Assembly (NCBI RefSeq): GCF_003070865.1
Contig: NZ_CP026948.1
Location: 558,001 to 622,000, forward strand
DNA from: Corynebacterium liangguodongii
GTDB taxonomy: Bacteria; Actinomycetota; Actinomycetes; Mycobacteriales; Mycobacteriaceae
Direction of reading: 5' to 3'
Length of the DNA stretch: 64,000 nt
The translations under genes were made by a program, and so were the position numbers. Below, piece by piece: positions 45,303 to 52,563 of the stretch. The notes under the pieces were generated by a model, which was not told where the DNA came from, made no database searches, and saw only the letters and a list, made by a program, of their open reading frames with translations. Each line of letters begins with the position of its first letter. Positions within the stretch are counted from its first letter, which is position 1.

Positions 45303-47343
45303 TCTCTCCCTGCTCGACGCCGACCAGCGTGTTGCGGCCACCGCGCCGCGCGGGCCCGTGTGCATCCTCGCGGGGGCGGGGACCGGCAAGACGCGCACCA
45401 TTACCTACCGCATCGCGCACCTGATCGACCAATCCATGGTCTCGCCGAACAAGGTCCTCGCCGTGACGTTTACCCAGCGGGCCGCAGGGGAGATGCGCGA
45501 TCGGCTGCGCACCCTCGGCATCGGCGGGGTGCAGGCGCGCACCTTCCACGCCGCCGCTCTGCGCCAATTGCGCTACTTCTGGCCCCAGGTCGCCGGCGAC
45601 CTGCCGTGGCGGGTGCTCGACAACAAGTTCCCCTTGGTCGGCCGCGCCGCGCGTGCCGCCGGGCTCGCCGCCAACAAGGAAATGGTGCGCGACCTCTTAG
45701 GGGAAATCGAATGGGCGAAGGCCTCGGTGATCGGTGCCGAGGACTACGCGCGGCGCGTGAGCGGAACGAACCGCACCCCGCCCGCGGACGCGGAGCAGGT
45801 CGCGCAGGTCTATCGCCTCTATGAGGAGTACAAAACGAGCCCCGAGGGCATGCTGCTCGACTTCGACGACTTGCTCCTCCACGTCGCCGGGGCGCTGGAG
45901 AACGCGCCCGCAGTGGCGGAGGAGTTCCGCTCCCAGTACCAAAGCTTCGTTGTCGATGAGTACCAGGACGTCACACCGCTGCAGCAGCGCGTCCTCGAGG
46001 GCTGGCTCGGCCAGCGCGACGACCTCACCGTCGTCGGCGATGCGAACCAGACGATCTATTCGTTTACCGGCGCGACCCCGAACTACCTTTTGAACTTCTC
46101 GCGCACCTACGGCCACGCCACCGTGGTCAAGCTGCAGCGGGACTACCGCTCGACGCCGCAGATTACCGGGCTCGCCAACACGGTGATCTCGCGCGCACAG
46201 GGCAGGGCGGCGGGCACCCGACTCGAGCTCGAGGGCATGCGCCCGGCGGGGCCCGCCCCCACCTTCGCGGCCTTCGATGACGAGCCGACGGAGGCGCGCG
46301 AGGTGGCCACGCAGATCCGCGCGCTTATCGACGCCGGAACTCCCGCCAAGGAAATCGCCGTGCTCTACCGCATCAACGCCCAATCAGCGGCGTTTGAAGC
46401 CGCTCTTGCTGACGCCGGCATCCTCTACCAGGTGAGGGGCGGCGAGGGCTTTTTCCAGCGCGCAGAGATCCGCGAGGCGATCGGCGCCTTGGTCTCCGCC
46501 GCCCGCCGCACCGACCTGCCGGACGACCCGGTCGCCGTGGCGCGGGCCGCCCTCGCGCCTCTCGGGCTCACCCCGAGCGAGCCGGAGGGCGCGCAGGCGC
46601 GCGAGCGCTGGCAAACCCTTGGCGCGCTGGTGGATCTCATCGAGGAGATCGTGACCACGCGGGAGGCGAACAACCTCACCGACGTGCTGCGCTCCCTGCG
46701 CCAACGCGCGGATGCAAAGCAGCCCCCGAGCGTCGACGGGGTGACCCTGGCGAGCCTGCACGCGGCGAAGGGCCTGGAGTGGGACGCGGTGTTCCTCGTC
46801 GGCCTGGTGGATAACACCATGCCCATCTCGCACGCGATCAAGGCCGGCGACGCGCAGATCGAGGAGGAGCGCAGGCTGCTCTACGTCGGGGTGACCCGCG
46901 CCCGCGAACACCTGCGCCTCTCGTGGTCGCTGGCGCGCCAGGAGGGCGGGCGCAAGTCGCGCACCCGCTCTCGCTTCCTCGACGGCATTGCCCCTGACCT
47001 CGAGGTGGAAAAGACCCCCGACCGGCTCTCTCGACCCCGTGCCTGCCGGGTGTGCGCGGGCCCGCTGGGCACGCCCGCCGAGAAGTCGCTTGGCCGGCAC
47101 GCCGACTGCGAGCCGGAGTACAACGAGGAGGCGTTCATGGCGCTCAAGGCGTGGCGGCTCGAGACGGCGCGGGAGGCGGGCCACCCCGCGTACATGGTCT
47201 TCTCGGATGCGACGCTGCTCTCCATCGTCGAGACGATGCCCGCGTCCGAGGCGGAGCTGTTGGGCGTCTCCGGGGTTGGCCCGGTGAAGGTGGACAAGTA
47301 CGGTGGCGAAGTCCTCGAGGTGCTTCGACCGTTTGTGGACTAG
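45292..47343 (+). CDS. uvrD2: DNA helicase UvrD2 (SF1, HRDC)
   Basis: A 683-residue superfamily 1 helicase. Motor motifs: Walker A LAGAGTGKTRT, VVDEYQDVTPLQQ, GDANQTIYSFTGA, LQRDYRSTPQI, LASLHAAKGLEWD and LLYVGVTRAREHL. The C-terminus has the tetra-Cys zinc motif CRVCAGPLGTPAEKSLGRHADC and an HRDC domain (about 610-680, with EEAFMALKAWRLETAREA), as in mycobacterial UvrD2. The GTG at 45292 follows AGAGG by 6 nt and overlaps cglK by 11 nt. It ends on CTAG shared with the convergent gene. Confidence 0.93.
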   Translation: MAIDLSLLDADQRVAATAPRGPVCILAGAGTGKTRTITYRIAHLIDQSMVSPNKVLAVTFTQRAAGEMRDRLRTLGIGGVQARTFHAAALRQLRYFWPQVAGDLPWRVLDNKFPLVGRAARAAGLAANKEMVRDLLGEIEWAKASVIGAEDYARRVSGTNRTPPADAEQVAQVYRLYEEYKTSPEGMLLDFDDLLLHVAGALENAPAVAEEFRSQYQSFVVDEYQDVTPLQQRVLEGWLGQRDDLTVVGDANQTIYSFTGATPNYLLNFSRTYGHATVVKLQRDYRSTPQITGLANTVISRAQGRAAGTRLELEGMRPAGPAPTFAAFDDEPTEAREVATQIRALIDAGTPAKEIAVLYRINAQSAAFEAALADAGILYQVRGGEGFFQRAEIREAIGALVSAARRTDLPDDPVAVARAALAPLGLTPSEPEGAQARERWQTLGALVDLIEEIVTTREANNLTDVLRSLRQRADAKQPPSVDGVTLASLHAAKGLEWDAVFLVGLVDNTMPISHAIKAGDAQIEEERRLLYVGVTRAREHLRLSWSLARQEGGRKSRTRSRFLDGIAPDLEVEKTPDRLSRPRACRVCAGPLGTPAEKSLGRHADCEPEYNEEAFMALKAWRLETAREAGHPAYMVFSDATLLSIVETMPASEAELLGVSGVGPVKVDKYGGEVLEVLRPFVD

Positions 47344-48176
47344 AAGCACACGGGGCAGTCGCCGTGCGGGGAGACGACCTCCCTGGCCAGCGGCGTGGGG
47401 CCGAAGGGGTCGATGGTGATGACCTCGCCGCGGCGCAGGCCTGGCGCGGAGACGCCTGGCGGGTCGAGCAGCCCGCACAGTCGCCGCAGCGCGACCGCGG
47501 CCGCGGCCGCTCCGGCCGCGACGACCAGCGGGTCCGCCGCTGCGGGGTCGGGGGCGTTGGCCCGGATGATGGCGCCCCACTGGTGGTCGCGCTCGGCGTG
47601 ATAGAGGTGGGCGCACAAGGGGCAGGGGCCGCCGCGGTTGCCGCCGAGCGGGCCGATGAAGACCCGGGTGTCCACTACAGAGATCGGTAGCGTGTCACCG
47701 GCGTGGTCGCGCAGGTCGTGCGCGTGCGCGAGGGCATGGGGGAGCGTGTCTATGAGCGCGACGGGGATGTGGGCGTCTAGCCCTTCGAGGGCGCGAGAGA
47801 GGGGCTCGGCGCCAAGGGCGCTGCGCACGGTGGCGCCGGCGGATCTGAGGTGCGCCGTGGTGGCGTCGTATAGCGGGCCCGCGCCACAGACGAGCACGCT
47901 GGGGCGGGCCGCGGGCACCGCCACCACCACCCGGTATGAGATGAGGTCGCCGAGCAGGCTGAGCGCCGCGGCGGGGCGAAGGCCCGCTTCCACCAGGCCG
48001 GAGACGACCTCGGCTTCCGGGGCCGCCTCGCTCAACCTGGCCAGCACCGGGGCGATGCGCGGGGCAAGGTCGGTCTCGACGATGCCGCAGCGCGTCGCGT
48101 CGAGGCCGAACTGCAGGGCGTTCGTGCCGCGCGCAATGACGCGCGCGCCGGGGGCGAGGCGGAGGAGGGCCTGCAT
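47340..48176 (-). CDS. TOMM cyclodehydratase-like protein (orphan)
   Basis: A 278-residue protein with the TOMM precursor-binding/cyclodehydratase-associated pattern: an N-terminal winged region (LLRLAPGARVIARGTNALQFGLD), a degenerate ThiF/E1-like middle (VLVCGAGPLYDATTAHLRSAGATV) and the zinc-site hallmark GGPCPLCAHLYHAERDHQW, plus a second CPVCF at the very C-terminus, which gives two CxxC pairs. No precursor peptide, dehydrogenase or YcaO gene is near, as in other actinobacterial copies (Rv3196-like), so the role is unclear. Starts GTG 48182 or ATG 48176 are both possible; it shares CTAG with uvrD2. Confidence 0.7.
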   Translation of the reverse strand: MQALLRLAPGARVIARGTNALQFGLDATRCGIVETDLAPRIAPVLARLSEAAPEAEVVSGLVEAGLRPAAALSLLGDLISYRVVVAVPAARPSVLVCGAGPLYDATTAHLRSAGATVRSALGAEPLSRALEGLDAHIPVALIDTLPHALAHAHDLRDHAGDTLPISVVDTRVFIGPLGGNRGGPCPLCAHLYHAERDHQWGAIIRANAPDPAAADPLVVAAGAAAAAVALRRLCGLLDPPGVSAPGLRRGEVITIDPFGPTPLAREVVSPHGDCPVCF

Positions 48177-48196
48177 GCGCACTATTTCACCACAGC

Positions 48197-48202
48197 TAGA
48201 CT
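48197..48202 (+). promoter_or_regulatory. Leaderless promoter -10 for the YgjP-like gene
   Basis: TAGACT, 8 nt before the ATG at 48211. Confidence 0.6.
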
Positions 48203-48210
48203 CACTTTTC

Positions 48211-48717
48211 ATGTGGGCGGAGGAAAACGTGCGGGTGATCCGTTCGGCGAAGCGGACGAAGACCGTCTCGGCGCGCCTCGTTGCCGGCGTGCTTGAGGTG
48301 CGCATCCCGGCACGGATGAGCCGGGCCGAGGAGCGCCGGGTGGTCGAAGAGATGGTGGGCAGGCTCGAGCGCAAGGCCACCGCGTCGCGCTTGGGCAAGA
48401 GTGACGACGCCCTCTTCGCCCGCGCCCGCCAGCTCAACGATTCCGTGCTGGGCGGGCGGGCCAGTTTCACCTCGATCCGCTGGTCCAGCAGGCAACATAC
48501 CAGGTGGGGATCGTGCAGCGTCGCCACCGGAGACATCCGCATCAGCGATCGCCTGCGTGAGGTGCCCGACTACGTCGTCGATGTGGTAATCGTCCACGAG
48601 CTGGCGCACACAATCGTGCCGGGCCACGGGCCGCAGTTTTGGGAGCTGGCTGACCGCGCACCGCTGGCGGAGCGCGCCAAGGGCTACCTCGAGGCCTACC
48701 AGCGCTTCGCGCGCTGA
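48211..48717 (+). CDS. YgjP-like (DUF45) metallopeptidase
   Basis: A 168-residue YgjP/DUF45 family protein with SprT-like zinc-protease architecture. The N-terminus is a beta-rich part (VRVIRSAKRTKTVSARL), the middle RWSSRQHTRWGSCSVATGDIRIS is the family signature, and the zinc helix is VDVVIVHELAHTIVPGHGPQFWELA, with HExxH and a third His. All expected catalytic residues are present; substrates are unknown. Its mRNA is likely leaderless; it is divergent from the cyclodehydratase-like gene. Confidence 0.88.
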   Translation: MWAEENVRVIRSAKRTKTVSARLVAGVLEVRIPARMSRAEERRVVEEMVGRLERKATASRLGKSDDALFARARQLNDSVLGGRASFTSIRWSSRQHTRWGSCSVATGDIRISDRLREVPDYVVDVVIVHELAHTIVPGHGPQFWELADRAPLAERAKGYLEAYQRFAR

Positions 48718-48724
48718 GCGGGGG

Positions 48725-50020
48725 CTAGCGCTCGTCGTCGCCGTTGCGGAGGTCTTCTTCGAGCTTGGCTAGCTCCTCGTCGAAGCTGGTATCCGGTGCA
48801 TCATCGAGCAGGGAGTCGATAAACTCCGCGGGGCTGTCGATGTCTTCGGCGGTGGGGAGGAAATCGGGGTGGTCCCACACGGCGTCGCGGCGCGTGGTGC
48901 CCACGGCCACATCGACCCGCCGCCACAGCTCGGCTGCCTCGCGCACCTTGGGGGCGGAGAGCTCGATGCCAACGATGTTGGCAAAGGCCCGTTCGGCGGA
49001 GCCGCCGGTGGCGCGCCGTCTCGCCCACGCCTCGGTGAGCTGGCTGGTCGAGGGGATGCGGTCGGAGAGGGCAGCGGTGACGACGACGTCGACCCAGCCC
49101 TCGACGAGCGCGAGGAGCGTCTCTAGGCGCGAGCTCGCCAGCGAGTTCCTCGTCCCGATGCGAGGGCTAAGGTCCATGCCCTGGAGCTCGTTGAGCTTTT
49201 CCTGCAGTTGCTGCGGGTCGCTCGATTCTAGGTCGAGCGAGCGTGCCACCTCCTCGAGGTGGGAGGTGTCGATTTCGAGCCCGGCGGCGTATTCCTCGAC
49301 CGAGGACACGATGCGTTCAACGAGCCACGGCACGTGGGTAAAGAGGCGCTGGCGGGCAGCTTCGCGGGCTGCGATGAACACGAGCACCTCTTGGCTGGCC
49401 ACGCCTAGGTCCTTGGAAATCGCCGTGGCGTTGTGCGGCAAGATCGCGGCCGTGCCCTGTGGTGCGACCGGCAGGCCGAAATCGGTGCCGGTTAACGCCT
49501 GCTGGGCAAGGTCGCCGAGCGCGTGGCCAAGCTTCATGCCAAAGCTCATCGAGTTCATCGAGTTCATCATCCCGGCGATCGGGCCCATCATCTCGCGGGC
49601 CTGCTCGGGCATGGATTCGAGCTGGGCGCGCCCCATGTGCTCGGCGACGGGGTTGACCAGGCGCTTCCACATCGGCATGGTGTGGGTGAGCCAGTCGCCG
49701 GCGTTCCAGGCGGCGGGCTGCGCGGGGGAGGTAGGCAGGTCGGTGGCTTCGTCGATCCACAGGTCCGCTAGCCGCAGGGATTCGGCCACGGCGGTGGCAT
49801 CGCCCGCGGAGGCGGCGGGCTGCTCGCCGATGCGCTGGCGGGCGATGCGGGCCGCGAGGTCGAAGTTCACCGCTTCCCCCTCGGCCCGGTTGTTCATGCT
49901 GGTGCCCATGCCGGAGAGCATCTGCCCGAACTGGTTGAGGATGTCGCCGAGGTCGAAGTTGTCGCCGTCGCCGTCTCCGTTGCCGTTGTGGGGAAAGGAG
50001 AAACCGAATCCGTTACTCAT
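48725..50020 (-). CDS. Zincin-2 family (DUF2342) protein, HExxH not seen
   Basis: A 431-residue actinobacterial protein of the zinc-dependent metalloprotease/coenzyme F420-associated group (Rv3195-like). The N-terminus is Gly/Asn/Asp-rich (HNGNGDGDGDNFDLGDILNQ), the middle has GMKLGHALGDLAQQALTGTDFGLPV and VFIAAREAARQRLFTHVPWLVERI. The helix that would hold the zinc motif reads REAAR, so the usual HExxH is absent in this copy. The C-terminus is acidic. The ATG at 50020 follows TAGTGT by 7 nt (leaderless). Confidence 0.75.
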   Translation of the reverse strand: MSNGFGFSFPHNGNGDGDGDNFDLGDILNQFGQMLSGMGTSMNNRAEGEAVNFDLAARIARQRIGEQPAASAGDATAVAESLRLADLWIDEATDLPTSPAQPAAWNAGDWLTHTMPMWKRLVNPVAEHMGRAQLESMPEQAREMMGPIAGMMNSMNSMSFGMKLGHALGDLAQQALTGTDFGLPVAPQGTAAILPHNATAISKDLGVASQEVLVFIAAREAARQRLFTHVPWLVERIVSSVEEYAAGLEIDTSHLEEVARSLDLESSDPQQLQEKLNELQGMDLSPRIGTRNSLASSRLETLLALVEGWVDVVVTAALSDRIPSTSQLTEAWARRRATGGSAERAFANIVGIELSAPKVREAAELWRRVDVAVGTTRRDAVWDHPDFLPTAEDIDSPAEFIDSLLDDAPDTSFDEELAKLEEDLRNGDDER

Positions 50021-50027
50021 ACCACAC

Positions 50028-50033
50028 ACACTA
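50028..50033 (-). promoter_or_regulatory. Leaderless promoter -10 for the DUF2342 gene
   Basis: TAGTGT on the minus strand, 7 nt before the ATG at 50020. Confidence 0.55.
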
Positions 50034-50101
50034 CAGTGGCGCACGGGGTGCGGGTGGATGCTGAGAGCGAACGCGGCTGTGTCTGTGGCTTAGCGCTGGG
50101 A

Positions 50102-50107
50102 TATGAT
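50102..50107 (+). promoter_or_regulatory. Leaderless promoter -10 for ylbL
   Basis: TATGAT, 8 nt before the GTG at 50116. Confidence 0.65.
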
Positions 50108-50115
50108 GTTGCCCC

Positions 50116-51234
50116 GTGACAGAGCCGACGACAGGGCCGACAACAGGGCCGACGCAAGTGCCCACGCCGCCGCGCGAGGACAACCCGCGCCGCTGGTCCA
50201 CGGTGATCTGGGGGGCGGTGCCGGTGGGGTTGCTCGCGCTCGCGCTCTCGCTCGATCACGTGCCCGCTACCGATATCGCCCTCACCGTTCCTTTCGCCGC
50301 CGAGGGCCCGGGGCCGACGTTTAACACGCTTGGCGACGTCGAAGGCACCCCGGTCGTCGACGTTGAGGGCGCCGAGGTGGATCCCACGGAGGGCAACCTC
50401 AACATGACCACGGTTTCGGTGCGCACGAACATGACCCTGGCGCAGGCGCTGGGCCGCTGGATCGGTACCGGAGACACCTTGGTGCCGTTGGGGCAGGTCA
50501 TCCCGCCCGATGTGAGCGAGGAGGAGCTGCGCAGGCTCAACGAGTCTGCGTTCGTCGCCTCCGAGGCGGCGGCGACGGTGGCGGCGATGAACCACCTCGG
50601 GCTGCCGACCGAGGTGGTCGTCCACGACCTCGTGCCCGGATCCGCCGCGGATGGCGTGCTAGAGCCGGGCGATGTCATCACGGCCGTCGATGCGCGCGGG
50701 GTATCTCAGCCCGGCGAGGTGCAAGACCTCGTGCGGGCGCGCGCGGCGGGCGAGAAGGTGGTGCTGGGCGTCAGGCGCGGTGAGCGTGCCTTCGACGTGG
50801 AGGCCACACTCGGGGATAACCCCGAAGAGCCTGGCTCACCGCAGCTCGGGGTGCTCATGACCTCGCAGCCGGCAGGGGATGTCTCGGTGGACTATAACCT
50901 CAATGATGTGGGCGGCCCCAGCGCGGGGATGATGTTCTCTCTTGCCGTCATTGACAAGCTCTCCCCGGGACTGCTCAACGGCGGGCGGTTTGTCGCGGGC
51001 ACCGGAACCATCGCCGAGGACGGTAAGGTCGGCCCGATTGGGGGCATTGCGCACAAGATCCGGGCGGCGCGCGACGCCGGGGCGGAGCTGTTTTTGGCGC
51101 CCGCGGGCAATTGTTCTGAGGTCGCGCGCGTCGATTCCGGGGAGATGGTGGTAGCGGGCGTCGCCACGCTTGACGACGCCATCTCGGCCATGCAGGACTT
51201 TAGCGCGGGCCGCGACGTCCCCGCCTGCCGCTAG
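50116..51234 (+). CDS. YlbL family PDZ-Lon membrane protease
   Basis: A 372-residue membrane-anchored serine protease (Rv3194c type; YlbL processes division-related targets in Bacillus). Order: Thr/Pro-rich cytoplasmic start (TEPTTGPTTGPTQVPTPP), one span (VIWGAVPVGLLALALSL), a PDZ domain (HDLVPGSAADGVLEPGDVITAVDARGV) and a Lon-type catalytic domain with nucleophile Ser in NDVGGPSAGMMFSLAV and Lys in IAHKIRAARDAGAELFLAP. The catalytic dyad is present. It is leaderless and shares its final CTAG with the convergent lipoprotein gene. Confidence 0.9.
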   Translation: MTEPTTGPTTGPTQVPTPPREDNPRRWSTVIWGAVPVGLLALALSLDHVPATDIALTVPFAAEGPGPTFNTLGDVEGTPVVDVEGAEVDPTEGNLNMTTVSVRTNMTLAQALGRWIGTGDTLVPLGQVIPPDVSEEELRRLNESAFVASEAAATVAAMNHLGLPTEVVVHDLVPGSAADGVLEPGDVITAVDARGVSQPGEVQDLVRARAAGEKVVLGVRRGERAFDVEATLGDNPEEPGSPQLGVLMTSQPAGDVSVDYNLNDVGGPSAGMMFSLAVIDKLSPGLLNGGRFVAGTGTIAEDGKVGPIGGIAHKIRAARDAGAELFLAPAGNCSEVARVDSGEMVVAGVATLDDAISAMQDFSAGRDVPACR

Positions 51235-51884
51235 CCCGCAGGCTGCTGTTGCTGCTCTTCGGTGGCCTGGCCGCCCGGCTTGGCGAGGCCGAGCGAGACG
51301 ATGCGCTCGCGCGGGTCATCCTTATCGGAGGACATGAGCTGTTGCATGACTTGGCCGGTGGTGTTGTCCACGACTGTGATGATCACTGTGGTGCCCAGAG
51401 TCGACCACCCGACAACGCGCTCGCCGGTGTCTTCGACGATGCGGGAGCTGCGCAGCTCGGTGAGCAGTTGCGTTGTGGAGGCGGCTTTCGCGTCAGAGTC
51501 GAAGAATTGGAACTGGCCGACATCGGGGCCGGAGCAGTCGAAGGACCCGTCCGAATCGACGGCGAGGCACTCGTCCAACTGCGCGAAGAACGACTCCGGC
51601 GCCAGCGTGGAGAAGCGCTGGGCCACGACGCCGACCGCCTCTTTCTCTCGAGCGTCTTTCTCCCGCGTTTTATTCGCCTCGGTGCTCGCCTCTGCGGAAG
51701 TGCTCGTGGCGGTGCTCGTCGCAGTGCTCGTGGCGGTGCTTGCCTCGGTGCTCGTCGCGCTTTCCTGGTCCACCCCGCCACCCTGCGGGGATATGCTCTG
51801 GGGTGAGGTGCAGGCGGCGAGGATGGCGGCCGCGCACGCCAATGCAACGGCCGCGGCGGCGGGGCGGGAGGAGGGGTGGATCAC
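51231..51884 (-). CDS. Lipoprotein with Ser/Thr/Ala repeat region
   Basis: A 217-residue lipoprotein: signal sequence HPSSRPAAAAVALACAAAILAAC with lipobox LAAC, then a low-complexity linker of ATST-like repeats (a 12-bp DNA repeat) and KTREKDAREKE, then a globular part with two Cys (LDECLAVDSDGSFDCSGPD) and GWSTLGTTVIITVVDNTTG. No known family is recognised. The GTG at 51884 has AGGAG 8 nt before it; the longer frame to 52229 overlaps the next gene. It probably is exported and spans the cell wall. Confidence 0.7.
   Translation of the reverse strand: MIHPSSRPAAAAVALACAAAILAACTSPQSISPQGGGVDQESATSTEASTATSTATSTATSTSAEASTEANKTREKDAREKEAVGVVAQRFSTLAPESFFAQLDECLAVDSDGSFDCSGPDVGQFQFFDSDAKAASTTQLLTELRSSRIVEDTGERVVGWSTLGTTVIITVVDNTTGQVMQQLMSSDKDDPRERIVSLGLAKPGGQATEEQQQQPAG
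51700..51759 (-). repeat. 12-bp tandem repeat in the lipoprotein linker
   Basis: Five imperfect copies of a 12-bp unit (GTGCTCGTGGCG-like on the plus strand) encode the alternating Ala-Thr-Ser-Thr linker. Copy-number change keeps the frame. Confidence 0.85.
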
Positions 51885-51934
51885 TCGGATGACTCCTAGA
51901 GACGGCGTTCGGTCACACTCAAACAGTTCGCACA

Positions 51935-52477
51935 CTACCCTAAATCCCCCTCGTCCGGCTCCTGCTCGAGCCCGTAGCGCAGCGCCGCAATCACGCCCGG
52001 CGCGACGCCCGGGCCGCCGCGCAGCTCGATGTCGTCCTCGGCGAACGGGCCGCGCTGCGCAAGCTCCTCGTCCGTGGGGCGCAGCTGGAGGAGCGTGAGC
52101 TCGACGTCGTCGCTGCGCAATACCCCGGAAAACAGCCGCGCCGGGCGTGGTCCTTGAACTCCCGGCGCGGAGGAATCGACAAAGGAGATCTCCTGGGCGA
52201 GGATGACGCCTTCGACCTCGCGGGGCCACACGACGCGCGCGACGTAGTCTGCCAGCTCGGGGGAGCCGGGTGGGAGGCTCGCCGGGAGGTTGTCCTGGAC
52301 GACGAGGGTGAGCGGCGCCTCCGTCGGCGCGTCGGCGGCCTCGAGGTTGTCAAGGTGGTCGACGAGGAGGCGCGTGGGCACGAGGCCGAACAGAGTCGGC
52401 CCGGCGTCCCAGCCTTCCGCGTGGACGAATTCCACGGCCTCCATCATCGCCTTGTTCAGTGCCTGCTGCTCGCGCAT
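51935..52477 (-). CDS. PPA1309 family protein
   Basis: A 180-residue actinobacterial family protein of unknown function, starting MREQQALNKAMMEAVEFVHAEGWDAGPTLFGLVPTRLL. It is acidic, has no signal peptide, and includes VARVVWPREVEGVILAQEISFVD and LTLLQLRPTDEEL. The ATG follows AAAGG. The gene is divergent from the large UPF0182 protein, as in M. tuberculosis Rv3192/Rv3193c. Confidence 0.8.
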   Translation of the reverse strand: MREQQALNKAMMEAVEFVHAEGWDAGPTLFGLVPTRLLVDHLDNLEAADAPTEAPLTLVVQDNLPASLPPGSPELADYVARVVWPREVEGVILAQEISFVDSSAPGVQGPRPARLFSGVLRSDDVELTLLQLRPTDEELAQRGPFAEDDIELRGGPGVAPGVIAALRYGLEQEPDEGDLG

Positions 52478-52563
52478 GGGGGAACCTTTCGGGTTACGAG
52501 ATCGTTTAACAGCCTAGGCTATACATGACATTGATCATTCTTAGAATCTTTTAAGGAGCTGGA

